Shown here piece by piece: positions 24,440 to 35,073 of a DNA stretch of 64,000 nt. The translations under genes and the position numbers were made by a program. A model generated the notes under the pieces. That model was not told where the DNA came from. It ran no database searches and was given only the letters and a program-made list of their open reading frames with translations. Location: positions 558,001 to 622,000 of the forward strand of contig ML978129.1 in the NCBI GenBank assembly GCA_010015805.1, given 5' to 3'. The DNA is from Rhizodiscina lignyota. Its lineage: Eukaryota > Ascomycota > Dothideomycetes > Aulographales > Rhizodiscinaceae. Each line of letters begins with the position of its first letter. Within the stretch, counting starts at the first letter, position 1.

Positions 24440-26316
24440 ATGAGGTTCTTGAGCCCACTTGTGGGCTTTCTAGCTCTCGTTTATTTCGCTAGACCGTCTT
24501 GGGCCCAGCTGTCACCCGAGAACTTGACCGCAAACAACTTTATTCGTCGAGGGTATCATTCGTGTATGTCTACAGAAATGAACCGCCGGTGTTTAGCATT
24601 ACTGACGCAATAGGAGCTGTTGTTGCCCAGGACTGGCTCTATATTGATGGCGGGGAGGTAACCTTCATGTTCAACGATGAACAGCTGGCTGTTCCTTGTA
24701 GGAAGCAATGTGTGGTCAAGCCTGTAGCACAAACACTAATGGCGTCTCAAAGCGAATACATTCTTCTCACTTGATCTTTCCATCAACTGGACTACAGCCT
24801 CTGCGAGTCTCAATTTCTTGGACAAACCTGCAAACTGCCCATCTCTTAACAAGGGGGCGCTCTGGTACGATGCTTGGGACGGAACCGTGTTTGCAGAGTT
24901 TAGTGGCGAGTCGTCACTGTTGCCTGCGAGCTTCAACCAAACCTGGCCGCTGTCGATATGGCGATTCACTCCCGATTCCAAGGGTTCTGGCGAATGGGTC
25001 GAGACCATCTTTCCAACCGACCCTATGTGGGCACACTTTACAAGACCCTCGTCCGGGTTGACAGCCTTTGCTCCACTCGGCGGAGTCTACTTGGGAGGCT
25101 ATTCGACATTCACAACAAGCCCACAGACGAACAATTTGCCCACGGATTCTCAAGTTCCTCTTCCTGGCATGGTTACGCACAATTTCCAGACGGGCGTGTT
25201 CAACAACGAGTCCGCAGCCGCCTTTGGCGGCATTGGCACAGCGCAAGACGGCGTAATGGTCTATGTGTCTACTTTTGGCTCCGGCGGACTGTACGTAGCG
25301 CTAGCTGGAGCAGCTCCTGGGCCGATCGAGAATTCGAGCACTCCCTTGCAGCTTCGCGACATGAACAATATCACGCTATACGATCCTGCAAGCGATACTT
25401 GGTACTGGCAAGAAGCCACGGGCGACATTCCAGAGCCGAGGATCAACAGCTGCGCTGCAGGAGTACAAGGTGGTGCTGGGTCCAATCTCACCTTCGACAT
25501 TTTCCTCTACAATGGATGGACTGGGACTAGCGGCCCGGAGAATGATGCTCTTGATGGCATGTACGTCCTTTCCCTTCCGGCTTTTCGTTGGACAAAGATT
25601 AATGCGGAGGCAATGGGTCCTCGGGCGATGCATACTTGTCATACAGTCTCGCGGCAGATGATTGTCGTTGGTGGGTTGGATCCGACATCTGGACCATCGA
25701 TCAATGATTCGAGAAAGGACACTTTTCCTCTTGGCCTGGGTGTTTTCGACATGACAGAGCTGACATGGACCACTCGGTACGTGGAGAATGCGGCGCCGTA
25801 CGCACAGGCGTCTCAGATCAAATCAATATATTCAACAAGGTTCGTTGGGAATGGATATCAGCTGCTAAAGGCTTGAACTGACCAAATTTTTACAGCCGCT
25901 TCCCGAAGTCGTGGAGTCGGCCCGCATTCGACACGGTCATTAAAACCATCAATCCGAATGCGACTCTCTCTAGCAGCCTAAACTCAACAGGCAACTCTGG
26001 CATAGGAGCAATCCCTTCGGGTGGCGAGGCCGCGTCAATGCCCAGCGGGAGCACTGTCGCGCTTGCTATCGTAGCTGGCCTTTTGTTTATTGGGTTTGCG
26101 GTCACCATTCTGTTCTTGCTTAGAAGCCGCCGAAGAAGGCGTGCGTCGCTCTCGACAGTAACGGTGACCGAGAAGGACGGGACGAAGATTACAGTGACCA
26201 CGTATGATCGGGCGGGCTCCGTGTCGGAGATGGCTGACACCCCAATCAATGAGCTAGACGGCAGTAAGAATATCGTGGAACTGAATGCAAAGTCCAGGGT
26301 GGAGCTGCCAGCATAG
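24440..26316 (+). CDS. Kelch-repeat, single-pass membrane protein
   Basis: Fungal kelch beta-propeller protein of the secretory pathway or plasma membrane; exact role unknown. Proposed exons are 24440-24561, 24597-24697, 24753-25839 and 25896-26316, giving 576 residues. An N-terminal signal peptide (about 1-22, ending PSWA) precedes the first blade, with FIRRGYHS and LYIDGGEV typical of this family. Further blades include DLSINWTT, GALWYDAWDGTVFAEF, RINSCAAGV and MIVVGGLDP. A hydrophobic helix lies at about 490-512, followed by RSRRRRR and a cytosolic tail of about 60 residues. The first intron would be only 35 nt, which is unusually short, so the boundary near 24562-24596 is the weakest part of the model. 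The other two introns (55 and 56 nt) have good signals. Confidence 0.8.
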
Positions 26317-27482
26317 CTGGTCTCCTGCATTTCTGGTGTCGAGCCATTTGGACTTGCAGAATCCGTTGTGTTACTAGGCCATCTCACCTCCATGTAAACT
26401 TAATGATTGATGTATATGTGTTTGACTAGTAAAATAATTCACGTTGGAGCTGTCCACAACCTGGGCTTGAGTACGAAGAGCTTTGCGGGTGACTTACCGT
26501 CCTTATACTGCTATGCGCCATGACAGCGGACCTGACGACCTTTGTTTTTATTTCCTTAAAAGAAAAAAAATCAGGAGAGGCAGCGGGCGCTAATGATAAT
26601 TTTCAAATGTCTCCTCTTTCTTCCCGCTCCCGTGTTGTGTTTCTGAATACCTTACACACCTATGCTTTGGAAACCTTGAAATCAAGCCTCGCGTACGGAG
26701 ACGCTCAGTCTGGTTCAGGGCTCTGGCTGCTGACTCTGCGCACATGGGATCTGTGTGAGGTCACTTTGTCTTCATGTATCTACCGCTATTCCTTTTTGAG
26801 CCGAATAACTTCATCTCCTTCCCACATCAGCGAAGACGAAAGTTCTTCACCTTGACCTCTTCTATCAGATCTGACGCGGACATCGAATGGTCATACCTGA
26901 TGCTCCAGCTCTATCGCATGGCCTGTTGCTAAAACGTGAGCTGTCACTCTACTTCATGTGGCTACGATGCAGAGGTGCCGATCTTGATCATGCCGTCCTC
27001 TTCGGGGCCGTAAAAATGCAGGTCTTGACAGGAGGCATCAGATGCTATTGGCTATCATCCACGACGACTCTCGAATCAGCTGTATATCTGCGCTTTTAGG
27101 CTCTGTTGGGACGGTTGATTATGCTATATCAGGTCAGTCGGAATGTAACAGCTGAGCGATTGAAATTGTGGTTATGCATCACCATTGGATGGGTAATACA
27201 AGCGAAAGCGATGTTGGAATCTGTCTCACGGGTATGTCGGCGGTATTTACTTCAGATGCTCCAGATACCTTGACTCAAGCGGTTCAACCATGATTACAGA
27301 CGTCCCTTTGCGGATGGCCGTACGCACCATCGCTGCAGGTGGACATCAGCGAAACGACATCATTGAGACCGGGATCTTTCAGAATGCAATATGAGATAGA
27401 TAAGTATGGATTCGATCATCTTCGGCCCTGCAGCTTTCAATTCACAAGTCCGTCAGTGTGCAGGCGCTCGTATGTCGCAAGA
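26317..27482. other. Intergenic region upstream of the P450 gene
   Basis: 1.2 kb holding the 3' end of the kelch gene and the P450 promoter. Short frames only, the longest 111 codons at 26520-26855 with no recognisable domain. Confidence 0.5.
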
Positions 27483-29188
27483 ATGAACGTGACACTTCTG
27501 AGCTCGATCCTTCTATTCCTCATCCTTTCATATGTCGTAGTCTCAAATGTATTTCGGCGACGGAATCTCAGGGTCCTCGCTGCAAAACTCGGATGCCAGC
27601 CGCTGCTCTCTCAATTTCGTCACAAAGATCGTATATTTGGACTTGACCTTCTTCTCGAGAGCGCCGGTCAACTCAAGCAGCACACGTACCTCGAAAACTC
27701 GCTGAAAAGATCATTAATCTACGGAAACACCTGGAGCGCCCGAGGTCTCGGTAAAGATGTCATCCACACGCACGAGCCGGAGAATCTGAGAGCGGTCTAT
27801 TGCCGTCAGTTCAACGATTTCGTCATCACCGACGCTCGAGTGAAACACTTCTCGACGCTCTTAGGGTCGAGCGTCTTCAGCACCAATGGCGCAGAATGGA
27901 AGCACTCCAGAGCGATGCTCCGACCGGCATTCGCGATTGATCGAGCAGCGGATGTTGATATTTTTGAAAGACATGTTCAAAAGATGATCAAGCTGATTCC
28001 CGCCGATGGACAGAGTGTCGTGGACCTTCAGGACCTATTCTTCCGCTTCACGATGGATTTAGGCACGGACATCTTTTTTGGTGAAAGTCTGAATAGCCTT
28101 CAAGACGATGTCAGAAAGGATAGTGACGCACGGAGATTCGAAGAAGCATACGAAGCGGCCAAGGTACGGTCAATCATATGCATCCACACACAGACAGCCC
28201 GATAACTTGATTCAGAAACATTGTGTACGCAACACGCAGTTGCATCCTATGTATTGGCTGAGGTCCCAAAAGGGATTCAAAGAAGCCGTTGTCACTGTTC
28301 AGGATTTCATGGATCGCTTCGTCGAGCGTGCGCTTGATCGGCGCCAGTTGCTGAAGGACAGCGAAGCACAAAGCGAAACCTTCCTGGACGAGTGGGCCAA
28401 ACTGACCTCAGACAAGGTGAAGCTCAGAAGCGAGTTGCTCAGCGTATTGCTAGCAGCTCGTGACACAACCGCTGCGCTGCTTGGAAATCTATTCTTTGTC
28501 CTTGCGCGGAGGCCGGACGTATGGGAAAAGATGTCTAGCGAAATACAGTTCTTACAAGGAGAGCGTCCAACATACGAACAGCTGAAGCTACTGAAATATA
28601 CTAAATGGTGCATGAACGAATGTAAGCGATCCATTCCTCTGCGATCTTCCTTACTGACGGGTTCGTGCAGCATTGAGACTGCACCCTCAAGTTCCTGTTC
28701 ATGTACGAACAGCAAGCAAGGATACAGTACTTCCCGTCGGAGGAGGGAAAGACGGAAAGTCGCCCATCTTAGTCCCAGCAGGCACAGCCGTGGTAATGAA
28801 TACTTACTGTCTACATCGCCGCGAGGACATATGGGGCGAAGATGCGCAAGTCTTCCGCCCCGAGCGATGGGCTGCATCGCCACTGGATTGGTCATTCATA
28901 CCGTTCTCAGGCGGTCCGCGAAGATGTCTTGGGGCAGATATGGCCATATCAGAGGCTGTGTATATTACCGTCCGACTGCTACAGCACTTCAAGGAGATCA
29001 AGGCGGGAGATGCGGAAGCCTGGCAAGAGGACCTGGCCGTGACATGCTCCAACTTGCATGGAGCTAGAGTTATTCTGACTCCCGCGGATGTCGATGCTTC
29101 AGCAGGTGTTGATTCTGCTCCGATAACACTCAAAGGGGGACTGGAGTGTCTCGAAGTCGAGTATCCTGAGACATGTCTTTCTGCGTAG
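27483..29188 (+). CDS. Cytochrome P450, CYP52-like (alkane/fatty-acid hydroxylase type)
   Basis: ER membrane-bound haem monooxygenase. Exons are 27483-28163, 28216-28621 and 28671-29188, giving 534 residues, normal for the family. An N-terminal anchor (about 5-24) precedes the catalytic domain. The I-helix carries AARDTTAALL. The K-helix ExxR motif (ESLR) is assembled across the second intron. The haem loop FSGGPRRCLG has its cysteine at 448. The segment FFVLARRPDVWEKM after the I-helix and the overall spacing resemble CYP52 and related fungal terminal hydroxylases. Substrate cannot be read from the sequence. The frame stays open for 48 codons upstream of the chosen ATG; this start is preferred because the membrane anchor begins right after it. 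Confidence 0.88.
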
Positions 29189-29666
29189 TAAATCGTCCAT
29201 CTTCTCGGTATCAATGCGATTGTAATGAGCTGCGAAACATGTAGTATTAAGCCAACTGTATACCCTTAATCATTGCGGGTATCACTCTCGCCGGCCTTCT
29301 TGTAGTTTTAGATAGCAACGATACGGGTGAATAGCTTGACATGAGACTCTCAGCGGTCAGCATCATGCGGAGCTTTATCACAAGTCCCGTACTGCGTTAC
29401 ACGATCGAATACTTACCAATCTAGTGGTGTTTGTTTCTACTATAGTCACCTGGATAGCTCCTGGTAAATGCTGGCGCGCAATTGCTACATGATCTTTACG
29501 CTACTATTGATCTCGGATGTCCTACTGGGCCACCCTGAAAAACAGCTTGGAACTGATTGAACTCATCTCAAGATCTAGTGTACGCCAGCGAGGCCGATTC
29601 ATATCTATAGCTAATAATGCATATATATAGCAAAACGTTGAAGCAAAATGCAATGCACGCCAAGAT
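29189..29666. other. Convergent intergenic spacer, P450 and OCT1
   Basis: 478 bases between two convergent stop codons. AT-rich in its right half. No coding frame or repeat recognised; it should contain two 3' ends. Confidence 0.5.
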
Positions 29667-32054
29667 TTAATCTCTCACACCCCATCTACCAACTTCCTCC
29701 ATCGCCTCCTCGCCGCCCTCTCCCATCCAAGCATACTTCTCCCCTAGCACGCCCGCAATGCATCTCCATCCGTCCCTCCCACCACCCCACCGCAGCACCT
29801 CTTCTCGAAACCTCTCCCCTTGCCGCCGATCCACCGCCCCATCCTTCGTGCGCTGGAACACATCACACCAGATCTTGCCCGCAATGGCACGGTCGAACAA
29901 GTACGAGTAGTACGTCGCGCCGTACCCAAACAAATGCCCAAAGAAGCCCTGCCACGCCGTGCCGGCCGGCTCCGGGACGCTGCTGTGTGTGTTCCAGATA
30001 TCGTGGTATGTCCTCGTGCTGTCGAAGCCTTTTGCCGCTGCTAGGCCGGAATGGTACGCCTGGTCGAGCATGGCGAGGAGGATCTGCGCCTCCGTCTCGG
30101 CGCCCTGCATACGCATGTCGATGGCGCGCCGCTCGCGGATGAGCTGGTACGGGATCGGGGCGTCGGAGTCCCAGTGGCGGGCCCACAGTTGGAGCACCGC
30201 AGGATCGAAGGCGAAATGCTCCATGAGCACGGAGGGCAGCTCGGCGAAGTCGGTGGCACAGCGGGTGCCGGAGACGTTCTGGAGCTGTGTGCGGCCAAGG
30301 ATGGAATGTATGGCGTGTCCCATTTCGTGGAAGAGGGTTTGAACTTCGCGATAAGAGAGTAAGGTGGGACGAGGCGACGAGGAGGATGAGGTGTGGTTTG
30401 GAGGACGGGCAAAGTCGCAGATTAGGGCGATGGTTGGAAGTTGGTAGAGAAGGCCGTCGGATGGGTCGATGGCATGAGCCATCCCATCTGTGGCAGCCTC
30501 GACTGCAGTATCGAAGGGATGGTACATGTTGCTGTCTCGATACTCCGCTACCTCAATTTCGGAAATCTGTCTCGAACATCGAAGGGTGAAGTGCGCTGGG
30601 TTGGGATTTTTGCCAGGCCGAGCGAAGAGGTCACAGTAGACGACGGCAATATGACCACTTCTTTCGTCGATGACATCGAGACGTCGAACGTCGTCATTCC
30701 ACGTTTCTCCAGGCTGTGCTTCCCTCGGGACAAGGCGGACGCCGTAAAGACGATGGAAGAGTCGTGACAGACCTTGCATGACAGTGCCCAGGGAGAAATA
30801 GTTCGAAAGGGTGTCTGGCGAGCGTATGCGTGTATACAAACTGGATAGCAGGCGAGCAGTATAATACTCGCGGTCCCAGGCAGTAATTTCCCGTGAAAAG
30901 TTCTCGCTGTGTGCATCGGCCTTCTTCACCTCCAGTAATTCCTGCATCTCATCATTGACAGTGGTCTGATTATCTGCAGCCAGTGCCCGTAGGAATTGGT
31001 TGACAGCTTCTGGCGTCTTCGCCATCTTGTCAACCAACGTCATATGTCCAAATGTATCATACCCAGCCAGCTTCGCGAGATCCGATCGCGATGTAAGCAG
31101 AGTCTCCAGCTGTCGTATGCTTCTCTTGGAGGCCGTTCGGTTCGCAGTGTAGATTTCCCTTCGAGTATCAGGATCTTCAACCGAGCGCAATGCCATTTGG
31201 GCGGCCGTTCCAGTCGTGGGAAGCGTTACAGTTCCCCAACGCGTCATTTTCCTGACCAGATTTGGATCCATTCCTGCCAACCTGCTGCTCTCAAGGCTGA
31301 TCTGCTCCTTCGCTGGCGCCATGTCGTTGACAAAGTCTGTCCCCATCTCCGCAATATCGTTCGAAATCTCCACGAATCTCTGTCGGACACCCTCTGGCAG
31401 GTCTATAGCCGACTTTGAGAAGTCTTTGGCTAGTATGTTGGCCACAACTCGCTCTTCCTCCGTCCATGATGATACTACCTCTTGCATTGACAGTGCAGTC
31501 TTTAGCTGTTCGTTCAAGCCCGTCGTCGTATTCAGCTTGTTCATGTATTCAAACATCATGGCATAGGCTTGGGATGCCGCAGCTTGTATTCTTCGATCAG
31601 GATGGGTCGAACGCACGAAGTCTGAGAGGTCGATAACGCGGCAGAGGAGGTCGCTTAGGCGATCTAAGTTTCGTGCAATGCGCTTGTAGTCGTCTACAGA
31701 GGACGCAGCAAGCACTTTCGCGACGAGTCGCTGGCATTTCTGCAAAGTGACTTGGGCGAATGTCTGGAAACCCTCGGGCTTGGTCAGGTAGCGGTTCTGA
31801 AAGAGGCCCGTCGAGTCGCTGGCGTAGTTCCGGTTGCTCCTTTGCGAGAAATCTCTCCAAAAAGACGGAGAGTCGAAGATCTTTCGCAGAATCTTGTCGT
31901 CGTGACTTGCTTCTGGGCTATCGCGTGCCACCGGACCAAAGGATATTGCTTCTTCGCTCGAAGTAGATGTTGCGGCGACGGTGGTGCCATGGCGGCGCTG
32001 TTGACGAAGGCATCTTGGACAAGTCCATAGCTGCCTCCTCAGGCTCTTGATCAT
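29667..32054 (-). CDS. OCT1: Mitochondrial intermediate peptidase (M3 metallopeptidase)
   Basis: Mitochondrial matrix zinc peptidase that removes an octapeptide from precursors after MPP cleavage. A single exon of 795 residues, close to the usual fungal length. The N-terminus is basic and Arg-rich (MIKSLRRQLWTCPRCLRQQ), as for a presequence. The long helical N-terminal half leads to the catalytic motif FHEMGHAIHS, with zinc ligands His576 and His580 and Glu577 as the catalytic base. Glu605 follows at the spacing of the third ligand in thimet-type peptidases. The conserved C-terminal stretch FFGHLFGYGATYYSYLFDR is present. It is divergently arranged with MIC26, another mitochondrial gene, with 203 bases between start codons. 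Confidence 0.93.
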   Translation of the reverse strand: MIKSLRRQLWTCPRCLRQQRRHGTTVAATSTSSEEAISFGPVARDSPEASHDDKILRKIFDSPSFWRDFSQRSNRNYASDSTGLFQNRYLTKPEGFQTFAQVTLQKCQRLVAKVLAASSVDDYKRIARNLDRLSDLLCRVIDLSDFVRSTHPDRRIQAAASQAYAMMFEYMNKLNTTTGLNEQLKTALSMQEVVSSWTEEERVVANILAKDFSKSAIDLPEGVRQRFVEISNDIAEMGTDFVNDMAPAKEQISLESSRLAGMDPNLVRKMTRWGTVTLPTTGTAAQMALRSVEDPDTRREIYTANRTASKRSIRQLETLLTSRSDLAKLAGYDTFGHMTLVDKMAKTPEAVNQFLRALAADNQTTVNDEMQELLEVKKADAHSENFSREITAWDREYYTARLLSSLYTRIRSPDTLSNYFSLGTVMQGLSRLFHRLYGVRLVPREAQPGETWNDDVRRLDVIDERSGHIAVVYCDLFARPGKNPNPAHFTLRCSRQISEIEVAEYRDSNMYHPFDTAVEAATDGMAHAIDPSDGLLYQLPTIALICDFARPPNHTSSSSSPRPTLLSYREVQTLFHEMGHAIHSILGRTQLQNVSGTRCATDFAELPSVLMEHFAFDPAVLQLWARHWDSDAPIPYQLIRERRAIDMRMQGAETEAQILLAMLDQAYHSGLAAAKGFDSTRTYHDIWNTHSSVPEPAGTAWQGFFGHLFGYGATYYSYLFDRAIAGKIWCDVFQRTKDGAVDRRQGERFREEVLRWGGGRDGWRCIAGVLGEKYAWMGEGGEEAMEEVGRWGVRD

Positions 32055-32257
32055 CCTGCCAGAGGGTGTAGTGTAGGAGTGCGCGAGGAAGAGACGGTTG
32101 CCATCGGCATGAATCTGTTGCTTTTCGGCTTGTCAATACGGCGCGCTCTTTCTCAACTGATGCCACTTCGGCCGCGATGCCAGATGCCAGGAGCTCGAAA
32201 CTTCCCGTCATCCTACGTCTTTTGCTTGACAGCAATTGAGCACCAGCCCGGGCGAAA
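32055..32257. promoter_or_regulatory. Shared divergent promoter of OCT1 and MIC26
   Basis: Only 203 bases separate the two start codons, so both transcripts must start inside this segment or within the opposite gene. Both products are mitochondrial, which makes co-regulation plausible. No specific binding site was identified. Confidence 0.55.
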
Positions 32258-33209
32258 ATGGCCTTTAGACCGCTGCTTTGGCATGTGAGTGGTTTATAAG
32301 CCTTCCAATTGACCTCCTCTGCTCACAAATAGCACAGCGCAATGCGATACCGACGGCCGTTGCGGCCACCGCTCTAGTTTTCTACCCTTGGAGCTCCGCA
32401 TACGCCGAAACGCCAGATATTGACCTCGAGGCTGTATGTGTAACGCTATTTGATGGATTTGTTCTTGGCAGAGTTCTCCAGCTAGTTTGAAAGAGCGTAG
32501 CTATTGGAGCGACCAAGCCTACATTTCACGTCGTCTCGAAATCTCTCGCGCAACTATGCTAAACATTTTGAAGGTCCACCGCAAACCCATCTATGATGAC
32601 CTACCAGCCTCAGCGACTCCAGATTCTGTAGCATACGCACCTTCTACGCCGACATCCTCCCTGATCTCCAACAATGCTTCGTCAAACCCCTCACCCACGC
32701 CGACAGACCGCCTAGCAGGACAGATTCGTCGCGGCCGTCTCTTCCTCCACGACCAAACCGTCAAAGCCGAAGATGCCACAAACCGCACAATGACACATCT
32801 CTTGCACCTCGAGCACTCATTCACCTCGACGATTGCCTCTCTTGCGCCGCCAAAGGAATCGGGAGAACGGCTGCTTCCCAATGGATTGTATGTGCTTGTC
32901 GCGGCAATGGCAGGCTCGATCCTCGTGCGGAACAGGAACATCCTCATCAGGGCAACTATCCCGCCGGCTGTCGGCCTCGGCACAGCGTACACGGTGCTGC
33001 CGTATACGATGAGAAATGTGGGTGACTTGGTTTGGAGTTATGAAGAGAGGTTTCCCACAGTTAGGGATACACACTTGCGGGTCAGAGATCGGATCAGCAG
33101 ATTCGTGGAGACGGGGAAGGCGCATTCACAAATGACAGTGGCTATGGCGGAAGAGAAGGTTGGAGACGTGAGAGCTGCTCTGGAGGATTGGGTCAAGAAG
33201 GGTAAATGA
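32258..33209 (+). CDS. MIC26: MICOS complex subunit of the MIC26/MIC27 (apolipoprotein O) family
   Basis: Inner-membrane protein of the MICOS complex that shapes cristae junctions. Proposed exons are 32258-32284, 32338-32433 and 32574-33209, giving 252 residues. An N-terminal mitochondrial/hydrophobic segment is followed by the family hallmark RKPIYDDLP and a variable Ser/Thr/Pro region. The conserved core includes SFTSTIASLAPPKESGE and two membrane-spanning stretches (NGLYVLVAAMAGSILV and ATIPPAVGLGTAYTVLP). A C-terminal WVKKGK matches fungal homologues. The second intron is 140 nt with a GCTAAAC branch site. An alternative acceptor at 32471 would make a 38-nt intron and add 34 in-frame residues that the family lacks, so I prefer the longer intron. 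Confidence 0.85.
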
Positions 33210-33461
33210 GGATATAAATTCGGTGTTTGAAAGGAGAGAGCAAAACCCAGCGCGGCTTCGTATCTTGAAGTTCTACGACGTTTGGCAATAGAGGCTTTCC
33301 CTCCGACACTGCTAATCTCTCTTAGATATGCAAATGTGCCACTAGATGTGTAAATATAAAGCAAGATGCAAGCTATGCGCTTCCTTGACCATCAAATCTC
33401 CTGGAGACGATTGCAACGCCCTTTGAAAAAGCATACCATATGGCTGAGGACATCTCTCCTT

Positions 33462-34580
33462 TCAGTCAGTCAAACCGAGCTCCTCCTATTGTACCGTCAG
33501 CCAGGGAATTGTGCAAAATCGTAAATACTCTACCTTAAGATCCTCGAGATTCTTTCCAGTCTCAGTCGCTATATCCTTCACCAGCGTCCACATCTCTTTC
33601 ACAATTGCCTTCCGCTTCCTCGCTACAGTCTCCCACTTCTTTTCTTCCTTCTCAACCAGCTGCTTCTCCTCCGCGCTGATCGGCCGCACGTCGCCCTTTC
33701 GCAATTTGTCTAGACGGGTTGTGACCTCGGCGTGCTTGGCCTCGAGGTCAGCGACGGCGGCGCGCAGATCGGCCGTTGAAAGTGTGGCATTGAGGGCAGA
33801 CAGTGTGGACTTGAGGCCTGTCGCTTGGCTGCGGAGAGCAGTGGTCTCTTCTTGGAGCGACAAGATTGCTGCGTCCAATGCCGCCAAGTGTTCGGGCGTC
33901 GCGGCATCAGCGGGGTCCTGCAGCCAGATTAATATAATAGTGTCGAGATGGCTTGACACGGTGGGAGAGGATGGGATACTTGTATGACGTGGTAGACGAT
34001 CTGTTTGCCTAATAACGGGTCAGCTAAGGTCGTGACTTGGGTTTGACTACGCCCCGCGTCAGCAGTTCAAGACTCACCAGCTGCGCGTCCTTCAATCTCT
34101 TTCTTCTCGTGCATCTCCTTAAGGATCTTCGCTGCACCAGCTTGTGGCTGCGTCAGCTCAACGCGTGAGGCAATCTTGTGGAAGCGAAGACTGACTCTTG
34201 GTCACCTTGTTGTGTAGATTTGCAGAAATGTCGGTTGCCTATGTGGTACCCATTAGTTTCATTGAATATCACGAAACACCATGTTGAGAACGTACGGAAT
34301 AGGGACGACTGCATTGACAGCATGTGGTTAGCTTTGCTCGACGAAGGGTCTCTTGATGCCTCATACTTCTGCTTCCCTGAGATGATACAGCGCGTCAGCA
34401 TCGAATTCCATCAAATGAACCATTAGGATCCTTACGAAGATAGTCAAGAATCATATCGGCCGCTAATAAAACACGCGTCGTCGCGTTAGCTATGCCGCAA
34501 TAGCCCCAGTCGGAGCGATGAGTTCGCAACTGACCGTCATCACCAGACACCTTCTTCGCCTTCTCTTTTGTCGGAGCCAT
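33462..34580 (-). CDS. HOP2: HOP2/TBPIP meiotic recombination protein
   Basis: Partner of Mnd1; promotes Dmc1/Rad51-dependent homologous pairing in meiosis. Nine exons, in transcript order: 34535-34580, 34436-34462, 34367-34376, 34296-34308, 34196-34238, 34078-34140, 33980-34008, 33534-33917 and 33462-33485; 212 residues, normal for Hop2. The N-terminal winged helix reads MILDYLRKQNRPYSATDIS and continues through LHNKVTKTGAAKILKEM and GKQIVYHVIQ. A long coiled coil follows (about 85-150), then a basic C-terminal helix region ending DLKEELGLTD. Exons 3 and 4 are only 10 and 13 nt and together encode KQNRPYS. Every junction keeps phase and recreates the family consensus. HOP2 is convergent with MIC26. 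Confidence 0.92.
34296..34376 (-). other. HOP2: Two consecutive HOP2 micro-exons (10 and 13 nt)
   Basis: On the minus strand, exon 3 (34367-34376, GGAAGCAGAA) and exon 4 (34296-34308, TCGTCCCTATTCC) are separated by a 58-nt intron. They encode the KQNRPYS turn of the winged helix. Both are flanked by good GTATGA/GTACGT donors and CAG acceptors. Neither is a multiple of three, although the pair changes phase predictably. Confidence 0.85.
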
Positions 34581-35000
34581 GATGGACGTTTCAAGTAGGA
34601 GCAGAGATAACAAGTTGTGCGCGACTATGTGGTGGGAACACGCAGTTGTGGGTATAGTTTAAGGTTGAAAGTCAACTCAGACGCGCACATAACAGGCGCG
34701 AGTCGAGTCGGGAAGGTCTACGATGCGACAAAATGTTACCCAAAGACTTGTAGATTGCGATATAAAGACATGTCCTTCTAAAAAGATACAACCCGCATTT
34801 TATTTGTGCCCATCTCATCTCTGTATGTAATTTTTCGAAGAGTATCCTACAGCTGTAGATAATATTTACGCGCTGCTCTTCCCAACGGCCGATACCTATC
34901 CAGGGGCCAGCAAATCATTAATCATTACCATTGACCGAAATTACCGGTGGTACTCCACGCCGCGCCATGCAATTGAAGTAAGGGAATAATCGTTCGAGTA
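34581..35000. other. Spacer between HOP2 start and SKT5 end
   Basis: 420 bases holding the HOP2 promoter and the SKT5 3' untranslated region. No coding frame was recognised. Confidence 0.5.
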
Positions 35001-35073
35001 TCACATGACAATCTGCGAACTGTCAGCACCTACCGCTGTCGTAACGTTATGTGAGCAAAGCGGGAGCACTTAC
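35001..35073 (-). other. SKT5: Terminal intron and 12-nt last exon of SKT5
   Basis: The 61-nt intron (35013-35073, GTAAGT donor, CGCAG acceptor) splits the CAAX box after its cysteine. The last exon, ATTGTCATGTGA, encodes IVM and stop. A second possible acceptor (ACGACAG) lies inside the intron but would not give a CAAX box. Confidence 0.8.

Noticed and set aside
28299-28895. 198-codon frame antisense to the P450
   Set aside because: Overlaps conserved P450 exons and crosses an intron; no motif.
32472-32573. Extra exon sequence of MIC26
   Set aside because: Needs a 38-nt intron and adds residues absent in homologues; kept only as a possible isoform.
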